From Alteripontixanthobacter maritimus (GTDB lineage Bacteria > Pseudomonadota > Alphaproteobacteria > Sphingomonadales > Sphingomonadaceae): a stretch of 64,000 bases of DNA. Shown here in pieces: positions 17,612 to 25,491 of this stretch. The notes under the pieces are model-generated. The model saw nothing but the letters and a program-made list of their open reading frames with translations, was not told the origin of the DNA and searched no databases. A program made the position numbers and the translations under genes. The stretch is from assembly GCF_003340475.1 (NCBI RefSeq), contig NZ_QBKA01000002.1:2427501-2491500 (forward strand), read 5' to 3'. Position 1 is the first letter of the stretch; every line of letters starts with the position of its first letter.

Positions 17612-18148
17612 CTAGAATATATAGCGCATCTTGATGGTCTGGCGGGGCAGTCGCGGGCCGACTTCGATGGCGGCATCCCGGAACTTGGGCGGTCCCATAC
17701 GGGCCTCTGCATCGCGTGAAAAACCGAACCCTTCGCGCGGCAGCATCAACGCCTTGTCTGCCTTGCCGTTGCCATTTTCGTCATGCAGCAAAGCGATTGC
17801 GTATGTGCCGGCGGGGACACCTTCGAAACGCAGGCGAACCTCGCCCGACGCGGGCACCATCACCCGGAAAGCCAGCCGGTCCTTGCCGCATTTGGGGAAG
17901 CTGGATGCACTGCGCGTCATGCAGGCGAGCACCCTGCCCTTGCCCGAACGCAGGTTGGTCACCGAAACCTCGACATTCGAAGTAGCCCCTGTCGCAGATG
18001 CTGGCGGCGCAGGGTCCGAGGCTGCTGGAACCGCGCCTGCCACCGCCATCACGGTCAGGGCGGAAAGCGTCAGCCCGCGTTTGGCGACAGCCCGCGATCG
18101 GTCCCGCACAGCCTGTCCCAAAACCGGAAATACAAGCCGTAATTGCAT
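17612..18148 (-). CDS. DUF2141 domain protein, exported (first of two)
   Basis: The C-terminal 115 residues have the DUF2141 pattern: VEVSVTNLRSGKGRVLACMT, GVPAGTYAIALLHDENGNGKAD, then PREGFGFSRDA and PPKFRDAAIEVG. A signal peptide (VAKRGLTLSALTVMAVAGAVPAAS) precedes it, so the protein is periplasmic or outer-membrane associated; family function is unknown. From the ATG at 18148 the gene is 178 residues and overlaps the upstream hydroxylase gene by 79 bases; a GTG at 18109 would cut this to 40 bases and leave a more normal signal peptide. A second DUF2141 gene lies at 24009-24506. Confidence 0.82.
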   Translation of the reverse strand: MQLRLVFPVLGQAVRDRSRAVAKRGLTLSALTVMAVAGAVPAASDPAPPASATGATSNVEVSVTNLRSGKGRVLACMTRSASSFPKCGKDRLAFRVMVPASGEVRLRFEGVPAGTYAIALLHDENGNGKADKALMLPREGFGFSRDAEARMGPPKFRDAAIEVGPRLPRQTIKMRYIF

Positions 18149-18801
18149 GAATAGGCCTCGTGATGATGTTGGTGATGACTGGCCGTTATCAGCCATGCCC
18201 CGACGCGCGAATGCACCAGCCATTTCGGAAACATCTCCCATCCCATGTGATTGGTGACGCCCATCACCGTCATGATCGTAAGCACGGCTGTTAGCATGGA
18301 TACATGAATGGGAACTAAAAACACCAACAGCGGCACGACGAACGCCCCCGTCAGCGCCTCGAACGGATGGAAGCTCATCGCGGCCCAGGCCGTGGGCGGG
18401 CGGCTGGCATGGTGAACCGCGTGCATGACGCGGAATGGGCGCGGCCGGTGCATCCACCGGTGGGTCCAGTAGAACCATGTGTCGTGGACGAACAGATAGA
18501 TGAACAGCGAGACCGGCAGGTACCACAAGGGCATCGCGTCCCAGCCGGTGTAAACACGCGTCCAGCCGTGTTCCTTCCACCCCCACAGCGCAAAGCCTGC
18601 CGGAATGCCGTAAATCGCCGCCGACAAGAGCGACCAGCGCAATTCGCGCCGGATCTGGGGGCTAAGCCCGTCGTAAATGCCGGGGCGGACCTTGCGGCTG
18701 AGCCATGCAAACCCGCCGCTTATGGCAAGATAGCGCACAGCCACGATCGCCGTCATCACGGCGCTGGTCAGAACCAGGGACAGGAACAGGGTGCCGGTCA
18801 T
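18070..18801 (-). CDS. Sterol desaturase / fatty acid hydroxylase family membrane protein
   Basis: The 243-residue integral membrane protein has about four hydrophobic helices and the three histidine clusters of the di-iron FA-hydroxylase superfamily: HDTWFYWTHRWMH (106-118), HAVHH (about 128-132) and HHQHHH near residue 209. Members hydroxylate lipids, sterols or carotenoids; the family member cannot be pinned from sequence alone, though sphingomonads often carry carotenoid or hopanoid enzymes of this group. It overlaps the DUF2141 gene downstream. No carotenoid genes lie nearby. Confidence 0.88.
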   Translation of the reverse strand: MTGTLFLSLVLTSAVMTAIVAVRYLAISGGFAWLSRKVRPGIYDGLSPQIRRELRWSLLSAAIYGIPAGFALWGWKEHGWTRVYTGWDAMPLWYLPVSLFIYLFVHDTWFYWTHRWMHRPRPFRVMHAVHHASRPPTAWAAMSFHPFEALTGAFVVPLLVFLVPIHVSMLTAVLTIMTVMGVTNHMGWEMFPKWLVHSRVGAWLITASHHQHHHEAYSCNYGLYFRFWDRLCGTDRGLSPNAG

Positions 18802-18898
18802 GCCGCCATCCTATGCCGCAAGGGTTAACGCAGCGCGAGGCCTATCGGTTTGCACGAGCGCGCGACGTCCGCACCGGGGACCGCACTCCCGGGCGTAG

Positions 18899-19444
18899 TC
18901 AGGTTCCGGCGCCGGCGCCCCACGGCGCGCAATGTTCGTCCGCGCCAACGACCTGCCGCCGTAGCGATGTGCGGCACAGGCGTTCCACTTCCACCTTCCG
19001 GCGAGCAGCAGCCAGCGGGTGGGAGGGCGCAGGCCGCACGATTTCCGCATCGTAGCCATCCGCCACGATCACCCCGCAGCAATCGGGGCGATAATCCTCT
19101 CCCTCCAGCACGGCACGGTCGAGCTCGGGCGGCAGGCCCCAGTAAAAGCGGTCGCAATGATCGAGATAATCGGGCCATTTGCCATCGCCCAACAGATCGG
19201 CGCGGCTCACCTTAATCTCCACGATTACGATACGGCCCTTGGGATCGATCCCCATCAGATCGGCCCGCCGGTTGTTGCGCAGCGGCATTTCGGACAGGCA
19301 CCAGATATCGTTGCGCGCAAACAGGCGCTTGATACCCCGCGCCACGGCAACTGCATCGGCAATCATGTCGCGGGACAGATCCGTTGCCGGTTTGCGAATC
19401 TGCGGAGTATCCATCGAAGGGCGGGCGAGAGCGCGTGAATTCAT
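18899..19444 (-). CDS. mmcB: MmcB-family DNA repair protein
   Basis: The 181-residue protein matches MmcB (PF06319): SRDMIADAVAVARGIKRLFA, IWCLSEMPLRNNRRADLMG and GRIVIVEIKVSRADLLGDGKWPDY. The D62...E76-x-K78 triad is the PD-(D/E)XK nuclease signature. In Caulobacter, mmcB is an SOS gene needed for mitomycin C resistance. Here a GTTC-N7-GTTC LexA box lies 13 bases before the ATG at 19444, which also supports this start over an upstream in-frame Met at 19504 that would place the box inside the gene. Confidence 0.93.
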   Translation of the reverse strand: MNSRALARPSMDTPQIRKPATDLSRDMIADAVAVARGIKRLFARNDIWCLSEMPLRNNRRADLMGIDPKGRIVIVEIKVSRADLLGDGKWPDYLDHCDRFYWGLPPELDRAVLEGEDYRPDCCGVIVADGYDAEIVRPAPSHPLAAARRKVEVERLCRTSLRRQVVGADEHCAPWGAGAGT

Positions 19445-19456
19445 GCTGCCAATGTG

Positions 19457-19471
19457 GAACGAATAGCGAAC
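19457..19471 (-). promoter_or_regulatory. LexA (SOS) box of mmcB
   Basis: On the minus strand the 15 bases read GTTC-GCTATTC-GTTC, a perfect match to the alphaproteobacterial LexA direct-repeat operator GTTC-N7-GTTC. It sits 13 to 27 bases upstream of the mmcB start, where a repressor would block transcription. Confidence 0.85.
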
Positions 19472-19546
19472 ACGGTCAAGCGCCCATGGCTTCCGAGGCG
19501 ACACAAATGTCAGGCGGCGCGCTAGCCGGCGTTCCGGCGTGTCCGG

Positions 19547-19954
19547 TTACTTTGCCAAAGCCAGCAGGGCAGAACGGGAAGCGTGATATTCGCGCCACAG
19601 AACGAGCGCGGGTACCCGTGCATTTTGCCCTCGTTCCAGCACGCCTAGCAGCGCGGCTACGCCGGGCGTCAGGATCGCGGCGAGATCGGCGAGCCGCTGC
19701 GCAGCCTCGTCCAGGCGCCAACCGCCGGCTTCGTGGATTAGATCCGGGAAGGCGCGAGGCTGGTCCGAGGCGGGTTCCGGCGCGAGACCGGCCATGAAAG
19801 ATACCGCCCGCGCCGCATCCTCGACCGCCGCCCACTCGGCTGCAAACGCGCTTGCTTGGTTATCTGCGTGGTTGTCTGTCTGCTCATCGCCCGCACCTGC
19901 GGGTGCCGCAGAATGCGCAGCGGTGCCTTGGAAGGAGTTCGAAACAGCGTTCAT
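19547..19954 (-). CDS. Hypothetical protein, unknown function
   Basis: This 135-residue protein starts at the ATG at 19954 (MNAVSNSFQGTAAHS). The first 40 residues are low complexity; residues 45-135 look like a mostly alpha-helical domain (AAEWAAVEDAARAVSFMAG, WRLDEAAQRLADLAAILTPGV, VPALVLWREYHASRSALLAL). No signal, membrane segment or recognised motif is visible. It is upstream of and co-oriented with mmcB, but the LexA box between them suggests mmcB has its own promoter. The coding call rests on an open frame and plausible codon use only. Confidence 0.6.
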   Translation of the reverse strand: MNAVSNSFQGTAAHSAAPAGAGDEQTDNHADNQASAFAAEWAAVEDAARAVSFMAGLAPEPASDQPRAFPDLIHEAGGWRLDEAAQRLADLAAILTPGVAALLGVLERGQNARVPALVLWREYHASRSALLALAK

Positions 19955-20120
19955 GGATGCCACCCCTAACCGCATTTCGCTTGCCAATTCGCTAACGCGC
20001 GGGCGGGCAAGCCGTGGCCAAGCAGCCCCTGACGATCCCGGCCCACATTCCCCATGGCGCAGCGCATCGCCCTTTGCTAAAGGCCCCGCCTGCGCCGGGT
20101 CAACCTGGCAAAATGCACCG

Positions 20121-20197
<77 letters not shown>

Positions 20198-20227
20198 CAA
20201 TTTCAGTCCGGCGATCCGGCACCTTGG

Positions 20228-21760
20228 TCAGTTTACCTGCCGGTCGCGTCCGGCCCAGTAGGGTTCGCGCAGGGTGCGGCGCAGGATCTTGCCGGAGGGG
20301 TTCCGGGGTAATTCGGCGATGAAGTCCACGCTTTTGGGGCATTTGAACCCGGCGATCCGTTCGCGGGCGTAGGCGATCACATCGCCTGCTTGCAGATCGG
20401 TGCCGGGTTTGCGTACCACCACTGCCTTGACCGCTTCGCCCCAGGCATCGTCCGGCACGCCGATTACCGCGACGTCGGCGATGGCGGGATGCCCGTACAG
20501 CGCGCTTTCGACTTCGGCTGGATAGACATTCTCCCCGCCGGATACGATCATGTCCTTGATCCGGTCCTGGATGAAGAGATAGCCGTCTTCGTCGAGATAG
20601 CCCGCATCGCCGGTACGGAACCAGCCGCCGTCCAGCATGACGCGCGCCGTTTCTTCCTCGCGCTTCCAGTAACCGGCCATGATTGCAGGACCGCGAATGG
20701 CGATTTCGCCGGTTTCGTTCGCGCCAAGCGCTTCCAGATCTTCGCCCAAGATACGCAGTTCCATACCCGGCAGGGCCTGCCCGGCCGATCGCAGCGTATG
20801 TTCGCGGCCCGGCAAGTGATCCTCCGGTGACAGGGTGACCACCGTGCCAAAGGTTTCGGTCAACCCGTAAAGCTGGGCAAAGCCGCATTTCAGCCGCTCC
20901 ACCCCTTCCTTCAGCAAATCGAGCGGGATCGGGCTGGCGCCGTAGGTAAGCCCGCGGACCGAGCTGAAGTCTGCCCGGTCCGCCTCGGGATGGGCGAGCA
21001 TGATACGTAGCGCGGCGGGTACCAGGAAAATCCACTTCACCTGATGCCTGGCAATATCCGTCATCGTGAGCAGCGGATCGAATTCGGCATGGACGATGAC
21101 TTCCATGCCGGACAACAGCCCGTTCAGCGCCATGCCGATGCCGGCGATGTGGCCATAAGGCATCGCCAGGATGCCGGTGTCGCCCGCGTCCGGCGCATAC
21201 CAGTAGATGCCCTCCTTCTTCAGACGCTTGCGAGTGGCGGTGCCATTTGCATGGGTCAGCATGACGCCTTTGGGAGTACCGGTGGTGCCTGAGGTATATA
21301 GTTGGAGCAGCACGTCATCCGGCGAAACAGCGATACCAAGCGGGGTATCGGCCTGCGCATCGCGCCAGTCGTCGAAACCCGTTTCCATTTGCACGACCGG
21401 ACCATCAAACCCGTCCGCGACGTTTATGAAGGCGTCCTCCACAAACAGCATGGCGGCCTCGCAATCGCGGATGATGGTCATGATTTCGGCAGGGGCGAGC
21501 CGCCAGATTATCGGCACCAGCACGACATTGGCCCGCGCCGCGCCTGCGATCAGTTCGACAGTACGGTCGCTGTTCTTGCCGACATAGGCGATGCGGGCGC
21601 CGGGTTCGCAACCTGCAGCGACGAAAGCACGGGCGATGCGGTTGGCGCGGCGATCGAGCTCGGCGTAATCGCATGTCCGGTCCTGGAACCGGACTGCGAT
21701 TTGCGCCGGGCGTTCTGCTGCGTGACGAGCCAGTGCCTCGCCATAGGTTGTCGCTGTCAT
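20228..21760 (-). CDS. Acyl-CoA synthetase (AMP-dependent ligase)
   Basis: The 510-residue enzyme of the ANL superfamily activates a carboxylic acid with ATP and loads it on CoA. Motifs are the P-loop [14 protein letters not shown], the A5-like [11 protein letters not shown], the ATP-binding [16 protein letters not shown] followed by [16 protein letters not shown], and the C-terminal catalytic Lys in [13 protein letters not shown]. Length fits medium/long-chain fatty acyl or aryl acyl-CoA ligases; substrate is undetermined. The ATG at 21760 follows an AAAGG site. It is divergent from the lipid kinase gene with 187 bases between, and ends 30 bases after the tRNA-Arg. Confidence 0.92.
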   Translation of the reverse strand: MTATTYGEALARHAAERPAQIAVRFQDRTCDYAELDRRANRIARAFVAAGCEPGARIAYVGKNSDRTVELIAGAARANVVLVPIIWRLAPAEIMTIIRDCEAAMLFVEDAFINVADGFDGPVVQMETGFDDWRDAQADTPLGIAVSPDDVLLQLYTSGTTGTPKGVMLTHANGTATRKRLKKEGIYWYAPDAGDTGILAMPYGHIAGIGMALNGLLSGMEVIVHAEFDPLLTMTDIARHQVKWIFLVPAALRIMLAHPEADRADFSSVRGLTYGASPIPLDLLKEGVERLKCGFAQLYGLTETFGTVVTLSPEDHLPGREHTLRSAGQALPGMELRILGEDLEALGANETGEIAIRGPAIMAGYWKREEETARVMLDGGWFRTGDAGYLDEDGYLFIQDRIKDMIVSGGENVYPAEVESALYGHPAIADVAVIGVPDDAWGEAVKAVVVRKPGTDLQAGDVIAYARERIAGFKCPKSVDFIAELPRNPSGKILRRTLREPYWAGRDRQVN

Positions 21761-21947
21761 TGCCGGCCTTTCCCTGCGGCCGATTTGTACGTCGGCCTTG
21801 GCGCTGGAGTAGCAAGGAAGCGCTGCATGCGCCAAGTGCGGGATGCACTCGCCGGGTAAATCGACATGGGGTGGGCCGGGGCACGCGTTATGGCGCGCTG
21901 CATTATCCATTGGCCATACCCGCGCCGAACCCGTTAAGGGAGTACCC

Positions 21948-23039
21948 ATGCCTGGTCCGATCAAGGAATTTTCCAGCCTGCCCGCCCGCGCCGAGTTGCG
22001 CGGCGACGATGCGGTATCGGGCAGCATAACCGGCGCGGGATCGGGCGGTGTGGTCGCGTTCCGCCAGTCATCCGTCCGGCGCGAAGGAGTGCCCCGGATC
22101 GGGGTGATCTACAATCCGCGCAGCCACGGTAACAAGGGCCGCGACCTCGCTTTGCATTCGCGTGGAGACAACGCGCCCGACATCGCCATCGCCACACCCG
22201 GCAAGCGACGCCAGATGCCTGCCCAGCTGGAGGAATTCGCGCGCAGCGGGATCGATTATCTCATCATCAATGGCGGCGATGGAACGGTGCGCGATGTGCT
22301 GACTTGCGGGCAGCCGTTCTTCGGTGACAATTGGCCCCGGATCGCGGTGCTGCCCAAGGGCAAGACCAATGCGCTGAATGTCGATCTGGGCGCGCCGAAG
22401 GACTGGACGCTGGATGCCGCGATCGATGCGCTGGACAGCGGCCGGGAAGTGCGCCGCCGCCCGCTCGCCATCGAACCGCTCGACCATAGTGCGGGCGTGC
22501 TGCAGGGCTTCATCCTTGGCGCGGGAGCATTTACGCGGGCCATTCGCGCTGGGCAGGGTGCGCACCGGATCGGGGCGTTCAACTCCATGGTGGTGGGTGT
22601 GACCACGGGCTGGGCGATGAGCCAGATCCTGCTGGGCGGTGCGCGCAACAAATATCGCCGCGGCGTAAAGATGGAACTGCTGCTGGGCGACCGGAAGACC
22701 CCGCTGCCGCATAGCGGCCTTGGCGAGGAAGACCGCCGCATGGTGCTGTTTGCCAGCACGTTGAAGAAGATGCCGTTCCGGCTGCAGCCATTTGGCAAAC
22801 GCAAGGGAGCCATCAGGCTGGCCGCGATGGACCGCCCGCTGCGGCGCTATACGCCTTTGTTGCCCGCAGTCGCGGCGGGCTTGGACGGGGACTATCTGGC
22901 CGGGCGCGGCTTCCACCGTGCCGAAACAGACCGGCTGGAGATGCACGTGGAAGGGCAGTTCATCCTTGACGGGGAGGCGTTCCCGCCGGGAAATTACAGT
23001 GTCACGCTCGGCCCTGAATTGTGTTTCGTCGTTCCATGA
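21948..23039 (+). CDS. Diacylglycerol kinase-family lipid kinase
   Basis: This 363-residue protein belongs to the DAGK catalytic family: IGVIYNPRSHGNKG (nucleotide-binding start), GGDGT at 109-113 in IINGGDGTVRDVL, VLPKGKTNALNVDLG in place of the commoner LPxGTxND, and a beta-rich C-terminal half. Such enzymes phosphorylate diacylglycerol, sphingoid bases or ceramide. About 45 extra N-terminal residues without clear motif precede the kinase core. A strong AAGGGAG ribosome site supports the ATG at 21948. The next gene follows after 13 bases, implying a shared transcript. Substrate is not evident; a ceramide or other lipid A-independent anionic lipid route is speculative. Confidence 0.87.
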   Translation: MPGPIKEFSSLPARAELRGDDAVSGSITGAGSGGVVAFRQSSVRREGVPRIGVIYNPRSHGNKGRDLALHSRGDNAPDIAIATPGKRRQMPAQLEEFARSGIDYLIINGGDGTVRDVLTCGQPFFGDNWPRIAVLPKGKTNALNVDLGAPKDWTLDAAIDALDSGREVRRRPLAIEPLDHSAGVLQGFILGAGAFTRAIRAGQGAHRIGAFNSMVVGVTTGWAMSQILLGGARNKYRRGVKMELLLGDRKTPLPHSGLGEEDRRMVLFASTLKKMPFRLQPFGKRKGAIRLAAMDRPLRRYTPLLPAVAAGLDGDYLAGRGFHRAETDRLEMHVEGQFILDGEAFPPGNYSVTLGPELCFVVP

Positions 23040-23052
23040 GCGCTGTATTGCC

Positions 23053-23976
23053 GTGAGCGAGACACTTGCCGACCGGATAACGCGTTCCGCCGACCGGGCG
23101 GTGCATCCGGCCATTACCCAGTTTGCCGAACGGCTTGCGCATGAGGCAGGTGCCGCGGCGGTGCTGTTCTACGGTTCGAACCTGCGGACCGGCTCGCTCG
23201 ACGGGGTGCTTGATTTCTATGTGCTGATGCCGGCGGATGCGGGTGAAAGCGTCCCAGCAAAAACTCGCGCCGATCGTATCTGGCCGCGAATCGGGTACCG
23301 CGAATGCAGCCATGACGCGCAGATATTGCGCGCAAAGACGGCGACCATGCCGATCGATACCTTTGCGCGGGCTGCAGCAGGAAGATCGCGCGATACCACT
23401 ATCTGGACGCGGTTCGTGCAGCCGAGCGCATTGGTATGGTCGCGCGACGAGGCCGCGCGCGATGCGGTACTGGCCGCCTTGGCAGACGCGGCGAAGACGG
23501 CGTCACGGCTGGCCGCCACGCTGGGACCCGCCAGCGGGACCGCCGATGCCTATTGGCGCGCTTTGTTCCAAGCGACGTACAAGGCGGAGTTTCGCGTGGA
23601 GAAGCGCGGGCGGGAAGATTCCATCCTGTCGGTAAACGCCGACCATTTCGATGGATTGCTACCACTTGCCTGGTCGGCCCAGGGCCTCGTGTTCGAACGG
23701 GCGGGCAATACCCTGCGCCCAAGGTTGAGCGAGAAAGAGCAGCGGCGCGCCATGCGCTGGTGGCGCAGGCGGCGACGCTTGGGCAAACCGCTCAACCTGA
23801 TGCGGCTGATGAAAGCGAGCACGACTTTCGACGGCGCGGCGCGCTATGCGGCGTGGAAGGTTGAGCGGCATACCGGCATTGCGATGGAGGTCACGCCGGC
23901 TCGCGAAAAGCGCCCGCTGCTGGCTGCGCCCGAAGTCCTTTACCGATTGTGGCGACACAGGCGCAAAAGGCACTGA
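23053..23976 (+). CDS. Nucleotidyltransferase-like protein, unknown function
   Basis: The 307-residue product begins at a GTG (VSETLADRITR) because no ATG is available in frame before the conserved part. Residues 34-60 (AAAVLFYGSNLRTGSLDGVLDFYVLMP) recall the GS-x-n-D pattern of the nucleotidyltransferase superfamily, in particular Tam41/Mmp37-type CDP-diacylglycerol synthases, with G41-S42 and D54; the second Asp of the usual pair appears as D-F-Y. Later blocks include TYKAEFRVEKRGREDSIL and a basic C-terminus. No membrane segment is seen. Its tight linkage to a lipid kinase suggests joint work on a phospholipid or sphingolipid head group. Confidence in coding is high, in function low. Confidence 0.7.
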   Translation: MSETLADRITRSADRAVHPAITQFAERLAHEAGAAAVLFYGSNLRTGSLDGVLDFYVLMPADAGESVPAKTRADRIWPRIGYRECSHDAQILRAKTATMPIDTFARAAAGRSRDTTIWTRFVQPSALVWSRDEAARDAVLAALADAAKTASRLAATLGPASGTADAYWRALFQATYKAEFRVEKRGREDSILSVNADHFDGLLPLAWSAQGLVFERAGNTLRPRLSEKEQRRAMRWWRRRRRLGKPLNLMRLMKASTTFDGAARYAAWKVERHTGIAMEVTPAREKRPLLAAPEVLYRLWRHRRKRH

Positions 23977-24008
23977 CGCCCATCAGCCCTGACTTGGCGC
24001 CGGCACGC

Positions 24009-24506
24009 TTACATGTAACGCATCCGGATGCGGATCGATTTCACGCCGGTACCGACGGAGAATGCGGTTTTCTTGTAACTTGGCTTGCCAAGATTGAGGA
24101 TATTCAAGCTGGGATTGTTGGACATCGCCCCGCCATCGGTGGTGAGGTCCGTCTTGCCATTGCCGTTCTTATCGTGCCGTACCGCCACGGCATATGTGCC
24201 GGGGCCGGACACCGGCAGGCAAAACGTCATCGAACCGTTTTTAGCCCGAGTTTCGATCCGGCTCAGCCATTTGCCCTTTTTCAGCCATTCCCCTTCGGTA
24301 CCGCGATAGATCTGCACCCGCATTGTGCCACTGGACTGGTCGATCCCGTCCACTGTCACCATAACGGCAGACGATGACCCGGCGTTACAGTCGGATAGAT
24401 TGTTGGAAATAGTACGTTTGTACTGGGCGTGAGCAGGCACAGCCATTCCGATACTGCCCGCGATAAGACCGGCGGCCGCCAGGCCCATAATAATATGCTT
24501 TGTCAT
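24009..24506 (-). CDS. DUF2141 domain protein, exported (second of two)
   Basis: This 165-residue protein has a signal peptide (MTKHIIMGLAAAGLIAGSIG... AHA) and a DUF2141 body: VMVTVDGIDQSSGTMRVQIY, VSGPGTYAVAVRHDKNGNGK, SNNPSLNILNLGKPSYKKTA and a C-terminal SIRIRMRYM. It shares the GTYA(V/I)A-x-HDxNGNGK core and the I-x-MRY end with the DUF2141 protein at 17612-18148, but is otherwise divergent. The ATG at 24506 follows a GGGA site; the open frame runs further but into non-coding sequence. Function unknown; probably periplasmic. Confidence 0.85.
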   Translation of the reverse strand: MTKHIIMGLAAAGLIAGSIGMAVPAHAQYKRTISNNLSDCNAGSSSAVMVTVDGIDQSSGTMRVQIYRGTEGEWLKKGKWLSRIETRAKNGSMTFCLPVSGPGTYAVAVRHDKNGNGKTDLTTDGGAMSNNPSLNILNLGKPSYKKTAFSVGTGVKSIRIRMRYM

Positions 24507-24828
24507 GATTATTCCCGTTCGACCGAAACCCGTGTCGGGCTGGTGATATGCGCTTGGTTTTAGGGAGAAGGCGCTGAATTGGCCCTGAATAGGCGGTGCA
24601 GGATGCGCGGCTGGCTGCCCGGCTTCCCCCCGCAAACATGGCTTTCAGGCAGGGTCTCGCGTTGGGCTGTCGCTCCGTATCGTAATTAACGATTCTTCGC
24701 ATGCGAATCGCCGGAAATGCTGGGTTTCCATGTGGAAAACAGGTAAGGGCGCGCTTGTCGGTCCTGCAACCTAGGCGTAACCGACGTCGCAACCGTATCC
24801 ACATTTTACCCAGGTTTCCCCCGGCACC
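24507..24828. promoter_or_regulatory. Gene-free divergent intergenic region (DUF2141 / rpe) with palindromes
   Basis: This 322-base spacer must hold the promoters of the two divergent genes. Two short symmetric elements stand out: TTCGCATGCGAA at 24696-24707 (perfect 12-bp palindrome, nested in GATTC...GAATC) and TTTCCA-TG-TGGAAA at 24725-24738. Either could be an operator; no regulator is assigned. No coding frame was accepted. Confidence 0.4.
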
Positions 24829-25491
24829 ATGCCCCAACCGTTGATCGCACCATCCATCCTTTCCGCCGATTTCGCACGGCTGGGGGAGGAAGTGCGCGCC
24901 ATAGATGCGGCAGGCGCGGACTGGATCCATATCGACGTGATGGATGGACATTACGTGCCCAACATCACCATCGGTCCTGCCGTGGTGAAGGCGCTGCGGC
25001 CGCATTCGGACAAGGTGTTCGACGTACACCTGATGATCAGTCCGGTGGACCAGTATCTGGAAGCGTTCGCCGATGCGGGGGCCGATTATATTACGGTCCA
25101 TCCCGAATCCGGGCCGCACGTCCATCGCACGGTGCAGGCGATCAAGGCGCTGGGAAAGAAGGCGGGCGTAGTGTTCAATCCCGCCACCCCGGTCGATACG
25201 CTGGACTATCTGATCGACCAGGTCGACCTCGTGCTGGTGATGAGCGTGAACCCGGGGTTCGGCGGTCAAAAATTCATCCATAACCAGCTCGCCAAGGTGC
25301 GCGATATCCGGGCGCGTATCGACGCCTCCGGCCGCGATATCCGGTTGCAGGTCGATGGCGGGGTGGATGCGGTGACCGCGCCGCTCTGCGTGGAGGCAGG
25401 GGCCGACGTGCTCGTGGCAGGTTCCGCCACATTCAAGGGCGGTCCCGACCATTATGCCGGCAATATCGCGGCGCTGAAGGGCGGCGTATAA
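24829..25491 (+). CDS. rpe: Ribulose-phosphate 3-epimerase
   Basis: The 220-residue TIM-barrel enzyme interconverts ribulose-5-phosphate and xylulose-5-phosphate in the pentose phosphate pathway. It starts [20 protein letters not shown] and contains the metal and catalytic blocks [43 protein letters not shown] and [11 protein letters not shown]. Its TAA stop overlaps the ATG of the heparinase-like gene (TAATG), so the two are coupled. The upstream start lacks a strong ribosome site. Confidence 0.97.
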   Translation: MPQPLIAPSILSADFARLGEEVRAIDAAGADWIHIDVMDGHYVPNITIGPAVVKALRPHSDKVFDVHLMISPVDQYLEAFADAGADYITVHPESGPHVHRTVQAIKALGKKAGVVFNPATPVDTLDYLIDQVDLVLVMSVNPGFGGQKFIHNQLAKVRDIRARIDASGRDIRLQVDGGVDAVTAPLCVEAGADVLVAGSATFKGGPDHYAGNIAALKGGV

